Assembly: GCF_007993065.1 (NCBI RefSeq)
Contig: NZ_VOPL01000003.1
Span: 1 to 64,000, forward strand
DNA: 64,000 nt
Direction of reading: 5' to 3'
Origin: Paracoccus aurantiacus
Lineage (GTDB): Bacteria > Pseudomonadota > Alphaproteobacteria > Rhodobacterales > Rhodobacteraceae
The first letter of the stretch is position 1; each line of letters begins with the position of its first letter. The notes beneath the pieces are model-generated. The model was not told the DNA's origin, searched no databases, and saw only the letters and a list, made by a program, of their open reading frames with translations. Position numbers and translations under genes: made by a program. Positions 7,535 through 18,349 of this stretch are shown here, one piece after another.

Positions 7535-9133
7535 ATGGCACAGCCCCGTGTTAACCCCAATTTCAGGATTGAAGATCAGGGAATAGAGGGCGTTGCTGCG
7601 GTCTATTACAACCTGCTGGAACCGGCACTGATCGAACACGCGATCAGCCGCGGCGAAGGCAAGCTGGGCAAGGGTGGGGCGTTTCTGGTTTCGACCGGCA
7701 GCCACACCGGCCGGTCGCCCAAGGACAAGCATGTGGTGCGCACCCCGGACGTCGAAGACAGCATCTGGTGGGAAAACAACCGCGCGATGGAGCCGGCGGC
7801 CTTTGACCGGCTTTACGCGGACATGCTGGCCCATATGAAGGGCAAGGAATATTTCGTGCAGGACCTTTACGCCGGGGCGGATGCCGAACAGCGTCTGGAT
7901 GTGCGGGTCGTATCGGAACTGGCCTGGCATAACCTGTTCATCCGCCACCTGCTGCGCAGGCCCGACGCATCCGAACTGGCAGAGTTCGTGCCCGAATTCA
8001 CGATCATAAATTGCCCCAGTTTCAAGGCGGATCCCGAACGCCACGGCTGCCGGTCGGAAACCGTGATCGCGCTGAACTTCGAAAAGAAGCTGATCCTGAT
8101 CGGCAACACCGAATATTCCGGCGAGAACAAGAAGGGTGTGTTCACGCTGCTGAACTATATCCTTCCCGCGCGCGGCGTGATGCCGATGCATTGCAGCGCC
8201 AATCATGCGCATGACGATTCTGACGACGTGGCCGTGTTCTTCGGGCTGTCCGGGACCGGCAAGACGACGCTTTCGGCCGATCCTTCGCGCGTGCTGATCG
8301 GTGATGATGAGCATGGCTGGTCGGATAATGGCGTGTTCAACTTTGAGGGCGGCTGCTACGCCAAGACGATCAATCTGTCCGAGAAAGCAGAGCCGGAAAT
8401 CTACGCCACCACCCATAAGTTCGGCACCGTGATCGAGAACATGGTCTATGATCCGGAAACGCTGGAACTGGATTTCGAAGACAGCAGCATTACCGAAAAC
8501 ATGCGCTGCGCCTATCCGCTCGATTACATCTCGAATGCATCGAAAACCGGCCTTGGCGGCGTGCCGAAGAATGTCATCATGCTGACCTGCGACGCCTACG
8601 GCGTGCTGCCGCCCATCGCGCGGCTGACACCGGCGCAGGCGATGTATCACTTCCTGTCGGGCTTCACCTCGAAAACGCCGGGCACCGAGGTCGGCGTAAC
8701 CGAACCGACGCCAACCTTCTCGACCTGTTTCGGCGCACCTTTCATGCCGCGCCGCCCCGAGGCCTATGGCGAGTTGTTGCAACAGAAGATCGCCGAGACG
8801 GGCGCGACCTGCTGGCTTGTGAATACCGGCTGGACCGGCGGCGCTTTCGGCACCGGCTCTCGTATGCCGATCAAGGCCACGCGCGCGCTGCTTACCGCTG
8901 CACTCGACGGGTCGCTGAACGACGCGCAATTCCGCAAGGACCCGAATTTCGGCTTCGAAGTTCCGGTTTCCGTGCCCGGCGTCTCTGACGTGTTGCTGGA
9001 CCCGCGCCGCACCTGGGATGATGGTGCTGCGTATGACCGACAGGCAAAGAAGCTTGTCGAGATGTTCTCGGAAAACTTTGCCCAGTATATCGACAAGGTC
9101 GACGATCAGGTGAAATCGGCCGCCATCGGCTGA
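7535..9133 (+). CDS. pckA: phosphoenolpyruvate carboxykinase (ATP)
   Basis: 532 residues, full length for the ATP-dependent enzyme. The kinase-1a loop [11 protein letters not shown] is near residue 240, the metal-binding LIGDDEHGW and [14 protein letters not shown] follow, and [28 protein letters not shown] is the adenine-binding segment. It converts oxaloacetate and ATP to PEP and CO2, the first committed step of gluconeogenesis. It is divergent from the PTS regulatory block and followed by its own terminator. The repeat at 7411-7442 may control it. Confidence 0.98.
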   Translation: MAQPRVNPNFRIEDQGIEGVAAVYYNLLEPALIEHAISRGEGKLGKGGAFLVSTGSHTGRSPKDKHVVRTPDVEDSIWWENNRAMEPAAFDRLYADMLAHMKGKEYFVQDLYAGADAEQRLDVRVVSELAWHNLFIRHLLRRPDASELAEFVPEFTIINCPSFKADPERHGCRSETVIALNFEKKLILIGNTEYSGENKKGVFTLLNYILPARGVMPMHCSANHAHDDSDDVAVFFGLSGTGKTTLSADPSRVLIGDDEHGWSDNGVFNFEGGCYAKTINLSEKAEPEIYATTHKFGTVIENMVYDPETLELDFEDSSITENMRCAYPLDYISNASKTGLGGVPKNVIMLTCDAYGVLPPIARLTPAQAMYHFLSGFTSKTPGTEVGVTEPTPTFSTCFGAPFMPRRPEAYGELLQQKIAETGATCWLVNTGWTGGAFGTGSRMPIKATRALLTAALDGSLNDAQFRKDPNFGFEVPVSVPGVSDVLLDPRRTWDDGAAYDRQAKKLVEMFSENFAQYIDKVDDQVKSAAIG

Positions 9134-9151
9134 ACCGATCCGCATCCTCCG

Positions 9152-9180
9152 AAACGCCGGTCCTTTGGGCCGGCGTTTTG
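9152..9180 (+). terminator. intrinsic terminator after pckA
   Basis: AACGCCGGTCC and GGGCCGGCGTT pair across a TTT loop (one G-T pair) and run into a T-rich end, 19 bp after the pckA stop. Confidence 0.88.
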
Positions 9181-9251
9181 CGTTCCTGCGGTTGTCACGC
9201 TGCGCACGGCATCGCAAGCTTGCGCCGAGGCATTTCACCGGAGGAACCACA

Positions 9252-10565
9252 TTGCTTAGAATTTTATCGCGCCCGGCCACGCGCCTGATGGAGCGTTACC
9301 TGCCCGACGCCTTCATTTTCGTGCTGGTGCTGACGATCATCGCCATGCTTGCGGCGCTGGGAATCCAGCGGACGAACCCGATCGAGCTGATCCGCATCTG
9401 GGGCACCGGCTTCTGGGAATTGCTGAGCTTTTCAATGCAGATGCTGCTGGTGCTGGTGACGGGCTATATCCTCGCCTCGTCGCCGCCCGTCAGGAAGGTG
9501 CTGGCATCGCTTGCCACGCAGGCGAAATCGCCCGGAGCGGCAATTGTCATGGTCACGCTTGTTTCGCTGGCGGCAAGCTGGCTCAACTGGGGTTTCGGGC
9601 TGGTCGTCGGCGCGATCTTCGCGCGCGAACTGGCGCGGCATGTGAAGGTGGATTATCGCCTGCTGGTTGCCTCGGCCTATTCTGGCTTCGTGATCTGGCA
9701 TGGCGGCATTTCGGGTTCGATCCCGCTGACCGTCGCAACCGAAGGCCATTTCACCGCCGACCAGATCGGCGTGATCCCGACATCGGAAACCATCTTCGCG
9801 TGGTGGAACCTGCTGATCGTCGGCGTGCTTGTGGTGGTTCTGCCCATCGCCAACCGCATGATGATGCCGCGACCCGAGGAAACTGTTCTGGTTGACCCGC
9901 GCGTGCTGGGCAATGACGAGGATCAGCCCCGGCTTCGATCCGACGCCACCCCGGCAGAGCGTCTGGAGAATTCGCGCATCCTGATCTATCTGGTCGGTAT
10001 CCCCGGCATTATCTGGCTGATCCTGCACTTCGCCGCCGGCGGCGGCCTGAACCTGAATGTGGTGAATTTCGCATTCCTGTTCATTGGCCTGACCCTTCAC
10101 GGAACGGCGCGCAGCGTCCTCGCGGCGCTTGATGATGCGGTCAAAGGCGGCGCCGGCATCGTCATCCAGTTCCCGTTCTATGCCGGGATCATGGCGATCA
10201 TGACCGGCACCGGGCTGGCGGCGACGATGTCGGAATGGTTCGTCTCGATATCAAGCGCCACGACCCTACCCTTCTGGAGCTTTATCTCGGCCGGGATCGT
10301 CAACATCTTCGTGCCCTCTGGCGGCGGTCAATGGGCGGTTCAGGCACCGATCATGCTGCCCGCAGCAGAAGCGCTTGGCGCCGATATCAGCAAGGTCATC
10401 ATGGGTGTCGCCTGGGGTGATGCCTGGACGAACCTGCTGCAGCCTTTCTGGGCGCTGCCGATGCTGGGCATCGCGGGCCTGAAGGCACGCGACATCATGG
10501 GCTTCTGTGTGGTTCTGCTGCTGATCACCGGCGTGATTATCGGCGGCATCCTGTGGGCGATCTGA
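9252..10565 (+). CDS. AtoE-type short-chain fatty acid transporter
   Basis: 437 residues from the TTG at 9252, chosen because GGAGG lies at 9240-9244. The upstream open frame would run through the pckA terminator. About ten hydrophobic segments are visible (for example FIFVLVLTIIAMLAALG, LLLVLVTGYILAS and VVLLLITGVIIGGILWAI). The WHGGISGSIPLTVATEGH and VPSGGGQWAVQAPIM signatures are those of AtoE/TIGR00366 carriers, which import butyrate-like short-chain acids. Lying next to pckA and within 6 kb of hbdA, it fits growth on short acids through gluconeogenesis. The actual substrate is inferred. Confidence 0.88.
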   Translation: MLRILSRPATRLMERYLPDAFIFVLVLTIIAMLAALGIQRTNPIELIRIWGTGFWELLSFSMQMLLVLVTGYILASSPPVRKVLASLATQAKSPGAAIVMVTLVSLAASWLNWGFGLVVGAIFARELARHVKVDYRLLVASAYSGFVIWHGGISGSIPLTVATEGHFTADQIGVIPTSETIFAWWNLLIVGVLVVVLPIANRMMMPRPEETVLVDPRVLGNDEDQPRLRSDATPAERLENSRILIYLVGIPGIIWLILHFAAGGGLNLNVVNFAFLFIGLTLHGTARSVLAALDDAVKGGAGIVIQFPFYAGIMAIMTGTGLAATMSEWFVSISSATTLPFWSFISAGIVNIFVPSGGGQWAVQAPIMLPAAEALGADISKVIMGVAWGDAWTNLLQPFWALPMLGIAGLKARDIMGFCVVLLLITGVIIGGILWAI

Positions 10566-10590
10566 CCCTCGCGCGGCGATCAGGCGACGG

Positions 10591-12384
10591 TCAGACCGGC
10601 GCCGTCGCCTTTTCCAGCCAGGCCCGCGTTTCGTCATCGACGCGCGGGCTGATAAGGTCCAGCACCTGCGCGTGATAGGCATTCAGCCAGTCCCGCTCTG
10701 CCGGTGACAGCATATCGGTCACGATCATCCGCCGGTCGATGGGCGCGAAGGTAATCGTCTCGAAGCCCAGCATATCGCGCCCGTCGGGGCTTTCGGCCCG
10801 GATCACGACCAGAAGGTTTTCGATCCGTATCCCGAAAGCGCCCTCGCGGTAATAACCCGGCTCGTTCGACAGAATCATTCCGGGCTGCAGCGGCACCTCT
10901 GACACGCGGCTGATGCGCGCCGGACCTTCATGCACGCACAGGGCCGCGCCGACACCGTGTCCGGTTCCGTGGTCATAATCCAGCCCCACCGACCAAAGCG
11001 GCGCGCGCGCAACGGCGTCAATATCGCGACCCGACAGCCCCTGCGGAAAGCGCAGCCGCGACACCGCGATCATGCCCTGCAGGACGCGGGTGAAGGCGTC
11101 GCGCGCCGCATCCCCGACATCGCCGACCGCTATCGTGCGGGTAATGTCGGTCGTGCCGTTTTCATACTGCCCGCCGGAATCGACCAGCAGCACCTTGCCG
11201 TTTTCCAGCGGCAAATCACTCGCTTCGCTCGCGTGATAATGGGGCAGCGCGGCATGGTGGCCAACGCCGCTGATCGTGTCGAAACTGATGTCGAGAATGC
11301 CAGCCTCGCGCCGGAATTCCTCCAGCTTGTGCGCCACCGACATCTCAGTCAGGTCGCCCGGAGCATGATTGTCGAGCAAGGCGAGGAAGCGCGCCATTGC
11401 GGCCCCGTCGGCCAGATGGGCGGCGCGCATGCCTTCGATCTCGGCCTCGTTCTTGGTCGCCTTGGCCATCACCAGAGGGTCATCCGCTTCGGCAATCGTG
11501 ACGTCGCGGTCCTGAAGGATACTGAACACGGCCTCGGGTGCCGATCCGGGGTCAAGCCGCACCGGCCCGGACAGGTTCGCAAGCGCCGCCTCGAAACCCT
11601 TGGGGTGGATGATCGAGACCTCGTTGCCAAGCGCCTGCCGAATGTCAGCGCCAAATTTCTCGGGGTCGGCAAAGACCTGCACGGCCCCATGCTCGTCAAT
11701 GACCGCAAACCCCAGCACGACGGGGTTGCAAGGCAGATCGCTGCCGCGAATGTTCAGAAGCCATGACAGCGAATCCGCCAGCGTAATGACCGCTGCCACC
11801 TGCCCGGCCTTGCGCAATTCCCCCGCAATCCGGGCGCGCTTGTCAGCCGCGCTGGCACCCGCAAGCCGGTCGTCATGCAACCTGACGCGGCCTTTCGGCG
11901 GCTCGGGTCGGTCAGACCAGATGCGATCGACAAGGTTTTCGACCGGGATGAGGCCGATATTATCGTCCTCCAGGCGTGCGCGCAGCTTCTCGACCTCATC
12001 ATGCGTGTGCAGCCAGGGATCGAAGCCGACACGTCCCCCATCAGCAAGCGCGTCTTCCAGCCAGTCGGCAGGCCGGGTCTTGGGGAAATCAACCGGCGCG
12101 AAATGATCGAGATCGAGCTCCTCTTTCGCCTGCACCGTATAGCGCCCATCCACGAGCACCGCTGCCTGATCGGCGGTGACAATGGCGACACCCGCGCTGC
12201 CCGAGAACCCGGTCAGCCAGCGCAGCCGGGCATCGGCATCCGCGACATATTCGCCCTGATGCGCATCCGCGCGCGGGATCAGGAAGGCGTCAAGGTCTTC
12301 GGCGGCCATGGCCTCGCGCAGATCGGCAAGCCTTTGCGGATGACCTGACCTTTTATCGGCCTTCTCGAAATGCTGCGCACTCAA
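10591..12384 (-). CDS. pepP: aminopeptidase P family protein (Xaa-Pro aminopeptidase, M24B)
   Basis: 597 residues with two creatinase-like N-terminal domains and a C-terminal pita-bread metallopeptidase domain. The metal ligands are visible in LLVDSGGQYENGTTDITRT, HGTGHGVGAALCVHEGP (near residue 470), and the glutamates in ILSNEPGYY and FGIRIENLL. It removes an N-terminal residue preceding proline and is predicted cytosolic. The start is a TTG whose last bases overlap the TGA of the patatin-like gene (TTGA), so the two are probably translationally coupled. The length matches the long M24B form found in proteobacteria and eukaryotes. Confidence 0.92.
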   Translation of the reverse strand: MSAQHFEKADKRSGHPQRLADLREAMAAEDLDAFLIPRADAHQGEYVADADARLRWLTGFSGSAGVAIVTADQAAVLVDGRYTVQAKEELDLDHFAPVDFPKTRPADWLEDALADGGRVGFDPWLHTHDEVEKLRARLEDDNIGLIPVENLVDRIWSDRPEPPKGRVRLHDDRLAGASAADKRARIAGELRKAGQVAAVITLADSLSWLLNIRGSDLPCNPVVLGFAVIDEHGAVQVFADPEKFGADIRQALGNEVSIIHPKGFEAALANLSGPVRLDPGSAPEAVFSILQDRDVTIAEADDPLVMAKATKNEAEIEGMRAAHLADGAAMARFLALLDNHAPGDLTEMSVAHKLEEFRREAGILDISFDTISGVGHHAALPHYHASEASDLPLENGKVLLVDSGGQYENGTTDITRTIAVGDVGDAARDAFTRVLQGMIAVSRLRFPQGLSGRDIDAVARAPLWSVGLDYDHGTGHGVGAALCVHEGPARISRVSEVPLQPGMILSNEPGYYREGAFGIRIENLLVVIRAESPDGRDMLGFETITFAPIDRRMIVTDMLSPAERDWLNAYHAQVLDLISPRVDDETRAWLEKATAPV

Positions 12385-13550
12385 TTGAAGCTTCCTTTTG
12401 CTGATGCCACGCCACCGATCACGCCGTTCGCCGGGAAGATACGCCAGACGGCGCCATCAATGGCGGCCTTGCGCCCGGTTTCAAAAAGCGAGCGCATATA
12501 GGACTGATCGAAGGGCATTTCGGGCTGAACCGGGAAATTCGGCGGCACGGCGGTCAGATGGAAGGCAAATCCATCCTCGCGCGCCTGCTCCCGCATCGTC
12601 TGAATGTCGGCATTGGACTGCGCCTTGATCATCGTGCTGATGCTGCGCCCGGAAATCGCGACGATATTGCCGCCGGTTTCGTCATATTCAGGGGTCAGCT
12701 TGCTGTTGCGGATCACCCACATATGACGCGGCGCGGTCCGCACCGGAGGGTTTGCGCCCGGCGGATAAGCGAAGATACCGCGCGTCACGCCTCCATCGAC
12801 ATGCATTTCCTGATAGCGCTGTCCGTCGATTGTGACATCGATCCGCACGGGCGGAAACGCGCCGGGGATCGAGGCAGAGGCCAGAAGAACCTTGTGGATC
12901 AATTCGACCCGATCCGGCTGGCCCGAGGCTGCAATCCGCCCGATGTCCCAAACGACCTGCCGTTGCGCGTCGAGATTCGTGGTGCCGACCAGCAGCAGCC
13001 GTCCCTTGCGCCGTTCGGCCGCAATGGCGTCGATTACGGCAGGCGTCATCGCCGTGCGGATCTGCCGCGCGAGCGGCGCGCTGTCGCCAACGCTGCTGCT
13101 GCCGAACAGCGCCGTGATCGGGCGCGGCAGGACAATGTCTGAAACCTTGGTCTGCGTGTAGAAATCGCGCAGTTGACGGTCATACGCGGGGCCAAGAAAG
13201 GCGAAGGGTGCGATCAGCGCGCCGGTCGAAACGCCAGTCACGATGGTGAATTCCGGGCGGTCGCCATGCTGCGTCCAGCCGTTCAACACACCCGCGCCAT
13301 ACGCGCCCGCGTCCGATCCGCCCGAAAGCGCCAGCAGGTCGATCCGTCCTGCGCCGAGACGCACGGCCGCCGCGCGGGTCAGCGCGTCCTGGGGCGCGGT
13401 ATAATCCTGAAGGTCAGCATAGACGCGTATCGACTGATAGCCCGCAACTTGCGCCAGATCATAGCGTTCGGCGGGCGGGATCGCGCGCGGCGTGCCGCCG
13501 CAGCCTGCCAGAATGATCGCCAGCAGCAGGCCCGCAACGGACTTCCGCAT
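12381..13550 (-). CDS. patatin-like phospholipase, lipoprotein
   Basis: 389 residues. A lipoprotein signal (LLLAIILAGC, modified Cys17) predicts membrane anchoring after export. The patatin catalytic parts are complete: oxyanion-hole loop GGSDAGAYGAG (residues 77-87), nucleophile Ser108 in GVSTG, and catalytic Asp252 in DGG. Such proteins hydrolyse acyl lipids. It overlaps cobT by 1 nt (TGATG) and pepP by 4 nt, so it is part of the cob operon transcript, although no link to cobalamin is obvious. Confidence 0.88.
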   Translation of the reverse strand: MRKSVAGLLLAIILAGCGGTPRAIPPAERYDLAQVAGYQSIRVYADLQDYTAPQDALTRAAAVRLGAGRIDLLALSGGSDAGAYGAGVLNGWTQHGDRPEFTIVTGVSTGALIAPFAFLGPAYDRQLRDFYTQTKVSDIVLPRPITALFGSSSVGDSAPLARQIRTAMTPAVIDAIAAERRKGRLLLVGTTNLDAQRQVVWDIGRIAASGQPDRVELIHKVLLASASIPGAFPPVRIDVTIDGQRYQEMHVDGGVTRGIFAYPPGANPPVRTAPRHMWVIRNSKLTPEYDETGGNIVAISGRSISTMIKAQSNADIQTMREQAREDGFAFHLTAVPPNFPVQPEMPFDQSYMRSLFETGRKAAIDGAVWRIFPANGVIGGVASAKGSFN

Positions 13551-15424
13551 CAGCCGTTTCTCCGCATTGCCTGCCTGCCCATGGCCCGCGCACGCTGACG
13601 CGGATCGGATTCGAACAATCCGGCAAGTTGCTCGGTCATCGCCCCGCCCAACTGTTCAGCATCGGTTATCGTGACGGCGCGTTCATAGTATCTGGTCACG
13701 TCATGGCCGATGCCGATGGCAAGCAGTTCGACCTGACGGCGCTTTTCGACCATGGCGATCACATCGCGCAGGTGCTTTTCCAGATAGTTCGCCGGATTGA
13801 CGGAAAGCGTCGAATCATCGACAGGTGCGCCGTCCGAAATCACCATCAGGATCTTGCGGGCCTCGGGCCGCTTCACCAGCCGGCGATGCGCCCATTCCAG
13901 CGCCTCGCCGTCGATGTTTTCCTTCAGCAACCCTTCCTTCATCATCAAGCCAAGGTTCGGACGCACCCGACGCCAGGGTGCATCGGCACCCTTGTAGATG
14001 ATATGGCGAAGGTCGTTCAGGCGCCCCGGCGTGGCGGGGCGGTTTTCCTTCAGCCATTGCTCGCGGCTTTGACCGCCCTTCCATGCACGCGTGGTAAAGC
14101 CGAGGATTTCGACCTTGACCTGCGAGCGTTCCAGCGTCCGCGCGAGCACATCGGCGCAAATGGCGGCGATGCTGATCGGACGGCCGCGCATGGAGCCGGA
14201 ATTGTCGATCAGCAGCGTAACCACCGTATCGCGAAACTCGGTATCCTTCTCGACCTTGAAGCTCAGGGGCGTCGTCGGATTGGCGACCACGCGCGCAAGG
14301 CGGCCCGCATCCAGCACGCCTTCTTCCTTGTCGAATTCCCAGCTGCGGTTCTGTTGCGCCTGAAGCCGGCGCTGCAGCTTGTTCGCCAGCCGGCTGACCG
14401 CGCCGCGCAGGGGTTCAAGCTGCTTGTCCAGATAGGCGCGCAGCCGTTCCAGTTCGGCGGGCTCGGCAAGATCTTCCGCCCGGATCTCCTCGTCATAGGC
14501 CTGGGTAAAGACCTTGTAATCCGCGCTCGCATCGCTGACCGGCGGCGGCAGCTCCTCGGGCATTTCGCTGTCGGCCATCTCGGCATCTTCCGAGAACTCC
14601 TCTTCCGAGGAATCGTCCATCGAGACCTGCGCCTGCCGTTCGTCCTGCGTGCGTTCCTGACTGCGCTCGGGCGAGGATTCGCTGTCCTCGCTTTCGTCCT
14701 GATCGCGGGCCTGATTGTCGCCGGCCTCGGGATCGGGTTCCGCCTCTTCGCTGGCATCGTCTTCCGGTTCGGCATCCGGGTCCTCGCCCAGCTGGTCGCC
14801 ATAACCGAGATCTTCGATCATCTGCCTGGCAAGACGTGCGAAAGCGGCCTGATCGGGCAACGTCTCGCGCGCCGCATCAAGGACATGGCCGGCCTGCTGG
14901 CTGACGAACGGACGCCACAAATCGGCGACATGCGCGGCGGCAGGCGGCAATTTTCGGCCCGTTGCCGCCTCGCGCAGCAGATAGCCTGCCGCGACGGACA
15001 GGGGCACATCGGCAGGCTGCTTGACCTGCGCGTAGCCGCGCTTTTCGGCCTCTGCCCCCATCTTTGCGTCTATGTTCGACAGTGCACCCGGCATCGCGCG
15101 CGCGCCAAGCGCTTCGACGCGCGCTGTCTCCACAGCGTCGAAAATCTCGCGTGCCATGGGACCGGCCGGTGCATATTTCGCATGCGTCGATGGGTCATGA
15201 TGACGAAGCCGCATCGCCAGCGCGTCGGCGGTGCCGCGTGCCTGAATGATTTCATCGCGCCCCATCCGCCGGCTGATCTGGGGCAACCGCATCGTATCGC
15301 CCGCCACCCCCGACGGATCGGCGGAAAATGTCACGTTCAGCTCTGCCTCATCCGCCAGCGCGCGGGTCGCTTCGGTCAGGGCCTTCTTGAACGGATCGGC
15401 GGGGTTGTCGGTCTTGTTCATCAT
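13550..15424 (-). CDS. cobT: cobaltochelatase subunit CobT
   Basis: 624 residues, typical for the family. An N-terminal helical domain is followed by a highly acidic linker (about residues 213-297, mostly Asp, Glu and Ser) and a C-terminal von Willebrand A domain with the MIDAS motif DNSGSMRG starting at Asp407. CobT forms the AAA+ chaperone complex with CobS that drives CobN to insert cobalt into hydrogenobyrinic acid a,c-diamide in aerobic cobalamin synthesis. CobN is not in the window. The start overlaps the racemase-like gene by 4 nt. Confidence 0.97.
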   Translation of the reverse strand: MMNKTDNPADPFKKALTEATRALADEAELNVTFSADPSGVAGDTMRLPQISRRMGRDEIIQARGTADALAMRLRHHDPSTHAKYAPAGPMAREIFDAVETARVEALGARAMPGALSNIDAKMGAEAEKRGYAQVKQPADVPLSVAAGYLLREAATGRKLPPAAAHVADLWRPFVSQQAGHVLDAARETLPDQAAFARLARQMIEDLGYGDQLGEDPDAEPEDDASEEAEPDPEAGDNQARDQDESEDSESSPERSQERTQDERQAQVSMDDSSEEEFSEDAEMADSEMPEELPPPVSDASADYKVFTQAYDEEIRAEDLAEPAELERLRAYLDKQLEPLRGAVSRLANKLQRRLQAQQNRSWEFDKEEGVLDAGRLARVVANPTTPLSFKVEKDTEFRDTVVTLLIDNSGSMRGRPISIAAICADVLARTLERSQVKVEILGFTTRAWKGGQSREQWLKENRPATPGRLNDLRHIIYKGADAPWRRVRPNLGLMMKEGLLKENIDGEALEWAHRRLVKRPEARKILMVISDGAPVDDSTLSVNPANYLEKHLRDVIAMVEKRRQVELLAIGIGHDVTRYYERAVTITDAEQLGGAMTEQLAGLFESDPRQRARAMGRQAMRRNG

Positions 15425-16140
15425 TCCACTCCGGCTTCTGCCAGCGTCTTCCGGCCGGTCGCAAGATCGGCAAGGACGGCCGCATGAATCTCCAACGCGT
15501 CGATCACGGGGAAGCCCGGATCACGGCCGTCGAAGGCCAGCAGCAGATCAGTTCCGGCAAGGGCGACAGCTTCGGCACCTTTCCGGATCATCCCGGCACC
15601 AGCCGCGAAAAGCAAGCTGCGGGTGGCATCGTCACAGGACGCGTTGACGGCCATGTCCTGATAGGCCTTGCCCGATTCCTCAAAATTTTCAGGAACGATC
15701 ACGGGGATGCGGGTCATCTGCCCAAACAGGCGCGTACGCATCGCCCTGGCCGTCCCCAAGAGGCCGATCTTGTCATAACCCCGATCGGCGCAATAGTCCT
15801 CCAGCGGCCGGATCGCTGACAGCATCGGCAACGGGCTGAGGGCGCGCGTTTCCTGCCAGCAGAAATGAGGGCCAATGGCGGTGATTGATGCGAAATCCGC
15901 CCCCGCAGCCTTCAATCTGCGCAACAGATCAGCGAAGATTTCGGCCTGCTCCTGCGTGCGGCCAGAAAGGTTATTGGCCAGAACCTCGCGGATGTTTCCC
16001 TCGACCATCGTCAGTTCCAGCTTGCAGCCGCGCGCGGCAGCGGCATCCGTCAGGCGCTGGTAATAAACGATGCTCGCCGCCGGACCGAGGCCGGTGATCA
16101 GACCGACATGCAATGCTTTCGATCCGGCAGTCTGCCCCAT
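15421..16140 (-). CDS. aspartate/glutamate racemase-superfamily protein lacking catalytic cysteines
   Basis: 239 residues from the ATG at 16140, which overlaps the cobS stop (TGATG). An upstream extension of the frame lies inside cobS and is rejected. Fold markers of the RacX/YgeA group are present: [19 protein letters not shown] at the N-terminus, LKAAGADF before the first active-site loop, and [14 protein letters not shown]. At the first catalytic position, where YgeA has CTNTMH, this protein has T87-A-I-G-P-H. At the second, GCTE becomes A-G196-T-D. Neither cysteine is therefore present, so standard racemase chemistry is unlikely. Its place between cobS and cobT suggests a link to that complex or simple hitch-hiking. 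Confidence 0.8.
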   Translation of the reverse strand: MGQTAGSKALHVGLITGLGPAASIVYYQRLTDAAAARGCKLELTMVEGNIREVLANNLSGRTQEQAEIFADLLRRLKAAGADFASITAIGPHFCWQETRALSPLPMLSAIRPLEDYCADRGYDKIGLLGTARAMRTRLFGQMTRIPVIVPENFEESGKAYQDMAVNASCDDATRSLLFAAGAGMIRKGAEAVALAGTDLLLAFDGRDPGFPVIDALEIHAAVLADLATGRKTLAEAGVE

Positions 16141-17117
16141 CACCCGGCCTTGGCCGCAGCGCTTTCCGGCAGTTCTTCGTCGAACAGGCGCTGATAGAAC
16201 TCTGCCACGGTCTGGCGCTCCAACTCGTCGCATTTGTTCAGGAAGGTCAGGCGGAAGGCGTAACCCACATTGTCGAAGATGCGGGCGTTCTGGGCCCAGC
16301 TGATGACGGTGCGTGGCGACATGACCGTCGACAGGTCGCCCTGCATGAAGGCGGTCCGCGTCAGATCGGCCAGCGTCACCATGCGGGAAATCACGTCGCG
16401 GCCCTTCTCGTTATTATAGTTCGGGTTCTTGGCAAGAACGATGGCAGCTTCTGCATCGTGGCTGAGATAGTTCAGCGTCGAGACCAGCGACCAGCGGTCC
16501 ATCTGGCCCTGGTTGATCTGCTGGGTGCCGTGATAAAGGCCCGTCGTATCGCCAAGACCGACCGTGTTGGCGGTCGCGAACAGGCGGAAATAGGGGTTCG
16601 GCGTGATGACCTCGTTCTGGTCGAGAAGCGTCAGCTTGCCGTCAGCTTCCAGCACGCGCTGGATGACGAACATAACGTCAGCGCGGCCTGCGTCATATTC
16701 ATCGAACACAATCGCGGTCGGGTTGCGCAGCGCCCAGGGCAGGATGCCTTCATGAAATACCGTGACCTGCTTGCCGTCGACCAGCTTGATCGCGTCCTTG
16801 CCGATCAGGTCGATCCGCGACACGTGACTGTCGAGGTTCACGCGCACGCAGGGCCAGTTCAGGCGCGCGGCGATCTGTTCGATATGCGTGGATTTCCCGG
16901 TGCCGTGATAGCCTTGGATCATCACGCGGCGGTTATAGGCAAAGCCCGCAAGGATCGCCAAAGTCGTGTCGGGATCGAACTTATACGTCGAATCCACGTC
17001 CGGCACACGGTCGGTCCTGTCAGCGAAACCCTTGACCTTCATGTCGCTGTCCAGACCGAAAACCTCGCGCAGGTCAATTTCCTCGGTCGGTTTCGCGCTC
17101 GTTTCCAGATCGGCCAT
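16140..17117 (-). CDS. cobS: cobaltochelatase subunit CobS
   Basis: 325 residues from the ATG at 17117, which has AGGGCGAG upstream. A 41-residue extension of the frame lacks a signal. It is a MoxR-like AAA+ ATPase: Walker A GYHGTGKS (residues 69-76), Walker [10 protein letters not shown] (134-142), sensor-1 region [14 protein letters not shown], and arginine-rich [15 protein letters not shown]. It assembles in rings with CobT and uses ATP for cobalt insertion. It heads the minus-strand run cobS-racemase-like-cobT-patatin-pepP and is divergent from the DUF808 gene. Confidence 0.97.
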   Translation of the reverse strand: MADLETSAKPTEEIDLREVFGLDSDMKVKGFADRTDRVPDVDSTYKFDPDTTLAILAGFAYNRRVMIQGYHGTGKSTHIEQIAARLNWPCVRVNLDSHVSRIDLIGKDAIKLVDGKQVTVFHEGILPWALRNPTAIVFDEYDAGRADVMFVIQRVLEADGKLTLLDQNEVITPNPYFRLFATANTVGLGDTTGLYHGTQQINQGQMDRWSLVSTLNYLSHDAEAAIVLAKNPNYNNEKGRDVISRMVTLADLTRTAFMQGDLSTVMSPRTVISWAQNARIFDNVGYAFRLTFLNKCDELERQTVAEFYQRLFDEELPESAAAKAG

Positions 17118-17243
17118 GATCTCGCCCTTTCCCTTGCATCGCGGATGTAGTGAAGGATTCCCGCCCGCAGTGCAAGCACGGCCCGCTATGGAACCTTCGG
17201 GCTTCGGCGCTATTATGCGTGTGCGGCAAGGAAAGGACATCGC

Positions 17244-18269
17244 ATGAGCGGCTTGATCGCCCTACTCGACGACGTGGCAGGCATAGCGAAGGTGGCGGCG
17301 GCCTCTATCGACGATGTGACCGGCATGGCAGCCAAGGCAGGCGCGAAGGCGGCGGGCGCGGTGATCGACGATGCGGCGGTGACGCCTAAATACGTTCACG
17401 GCTTCGATGCAAAGCGCGAATTGCCGATCATCTGGAAGATCGCCAAGGGGTCGATCTTCAACAAGGTGGTGATCCTGCTGCCGATCGCGCTGCTCTTGTC
17501 TGCTTTTGCGCCCTGGCTGATCTCTCCGCTGCTGATGCTGGGCGGGTCTTATCTGTGTTTCGAAGGCGCCGAGAAGGTTTATCACGCGATTTCGCCCCAT
17601 AACGATCCGCATGACCATTACGAGGGCGGAAAGGGCGACCCGACCAAGCTGGAAGAAACGAAGGTCGCCGGCGCGATCAAGACCGACTTCATCCTTTCGG
17701 CCGAGATCATGACGATTGCGCTGAATGAAGTTACCGCGCTGATGGCCGATACGCCGCTGCATGGCACGGCGAAATTCGCGACCGAGGCAGGGGTCCTGTT
17801 CGTCGTCGCAGTGGCAATCACGCTGGTCGTCTATGGCTCTGTTGCGCTGATCGTGAAGGCGGATGATGTCGGCGTGGCGCTGGCGAAACGTGGCAATGGC
17901 ATCATCGCGGCGCTTGGCCGGGGACTGGTCAAGCTGATGCCGGTGATGATGAAGGTGCTGACCGTCGTCGGCACCGCCGCGATGATCTGGGTCGGCGGCA
18001 ATATCATCGTGCATGGCCTGCACGATCTGGGCTGGCACCTGCCCTATGAATGGATCCATCATCAGGCCGAGGCCGCAGCCCACGCCCTGCCGCAATTCGC
18101 CGGCATCGTGTCCTGGGCTGTCACCGCGTTCTTTGACGGCATCATTGGCCTTGTCTGGGGCCTGATCCTGATCCCGCTGTCTGAATACATCATCGTGCCT
18201 CTGGCGAACGCGACCATCGTTCCGCTTATCAACGGCGTGAAATCGCTGTTCGGCCGCAGCGAGGCATAG
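17244..18269 (+). CDS. DUF808 family inner-membrane protein
   Basis: 341 residues. The N-terminal [24 protein letters not shown] and the [23 protein letters not shown] stretch are diagnostic of DUF808 (E. coli YedI). Several hydrophobic helices follow ([57 protein letters not shown]). The function is unknown throughout the family. It is divergent from cobS with 126 bp between the start codons and ends in its own terminator. Confidence 0.92.
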   Translation: MSGLIALLDDVAGIAKVAAASIDDVTGMAAKAGAKAAGAVIDDAAVTPKYVHGFDAKRELPIIWKIAKGSIFNKVVILLPIALLLSAFAPWLISPLLMLGGSYLCFEGAEKVYHAISPHNDPHDHYEGGKGDPTKLEETKVAGAIKTDFILSAEIMTIALNEVTALMADTPLHGTAKFATEAGVLFVVAVAITLVVYGSVALIVKADDVGVALAKRGNGIIAALGRGLVKLMPVMMKVLTVVGTAAMIWVGGNIIVHGLHDLGWHLPYEWIHHQAEAAAHALPQFAGIVSWAVTAFFDGIIGLVWGLILIPLSEYIIVPLANATIVPLINGVKSLFGRSEA

Positions 18270-18290
18270 GCTGCGCAGAAATTCGGCATA

Positions 18291-18324
18291 AGGGGCGGCA
18301 GGTTAATCCGGGCCGCCCTTTTTT
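18291..18324 (+). terminator. intrinsic terminator after the DUF808 gene
   Basis: A GGGCGGC/GCCGCCC stem around a 12-nt loop is followed by six T. It separates the DUF808 gene from the ugp operon. Confidence 0.9.
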
Positions 18325-18349
18325 CAGACTGTTGACCGACGGCTCAATT

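Noticed and set aside
13628-15487. 619-codon plus-strand open frame
   Set aside because: It is antisense to cobT and has no recognisable domain.
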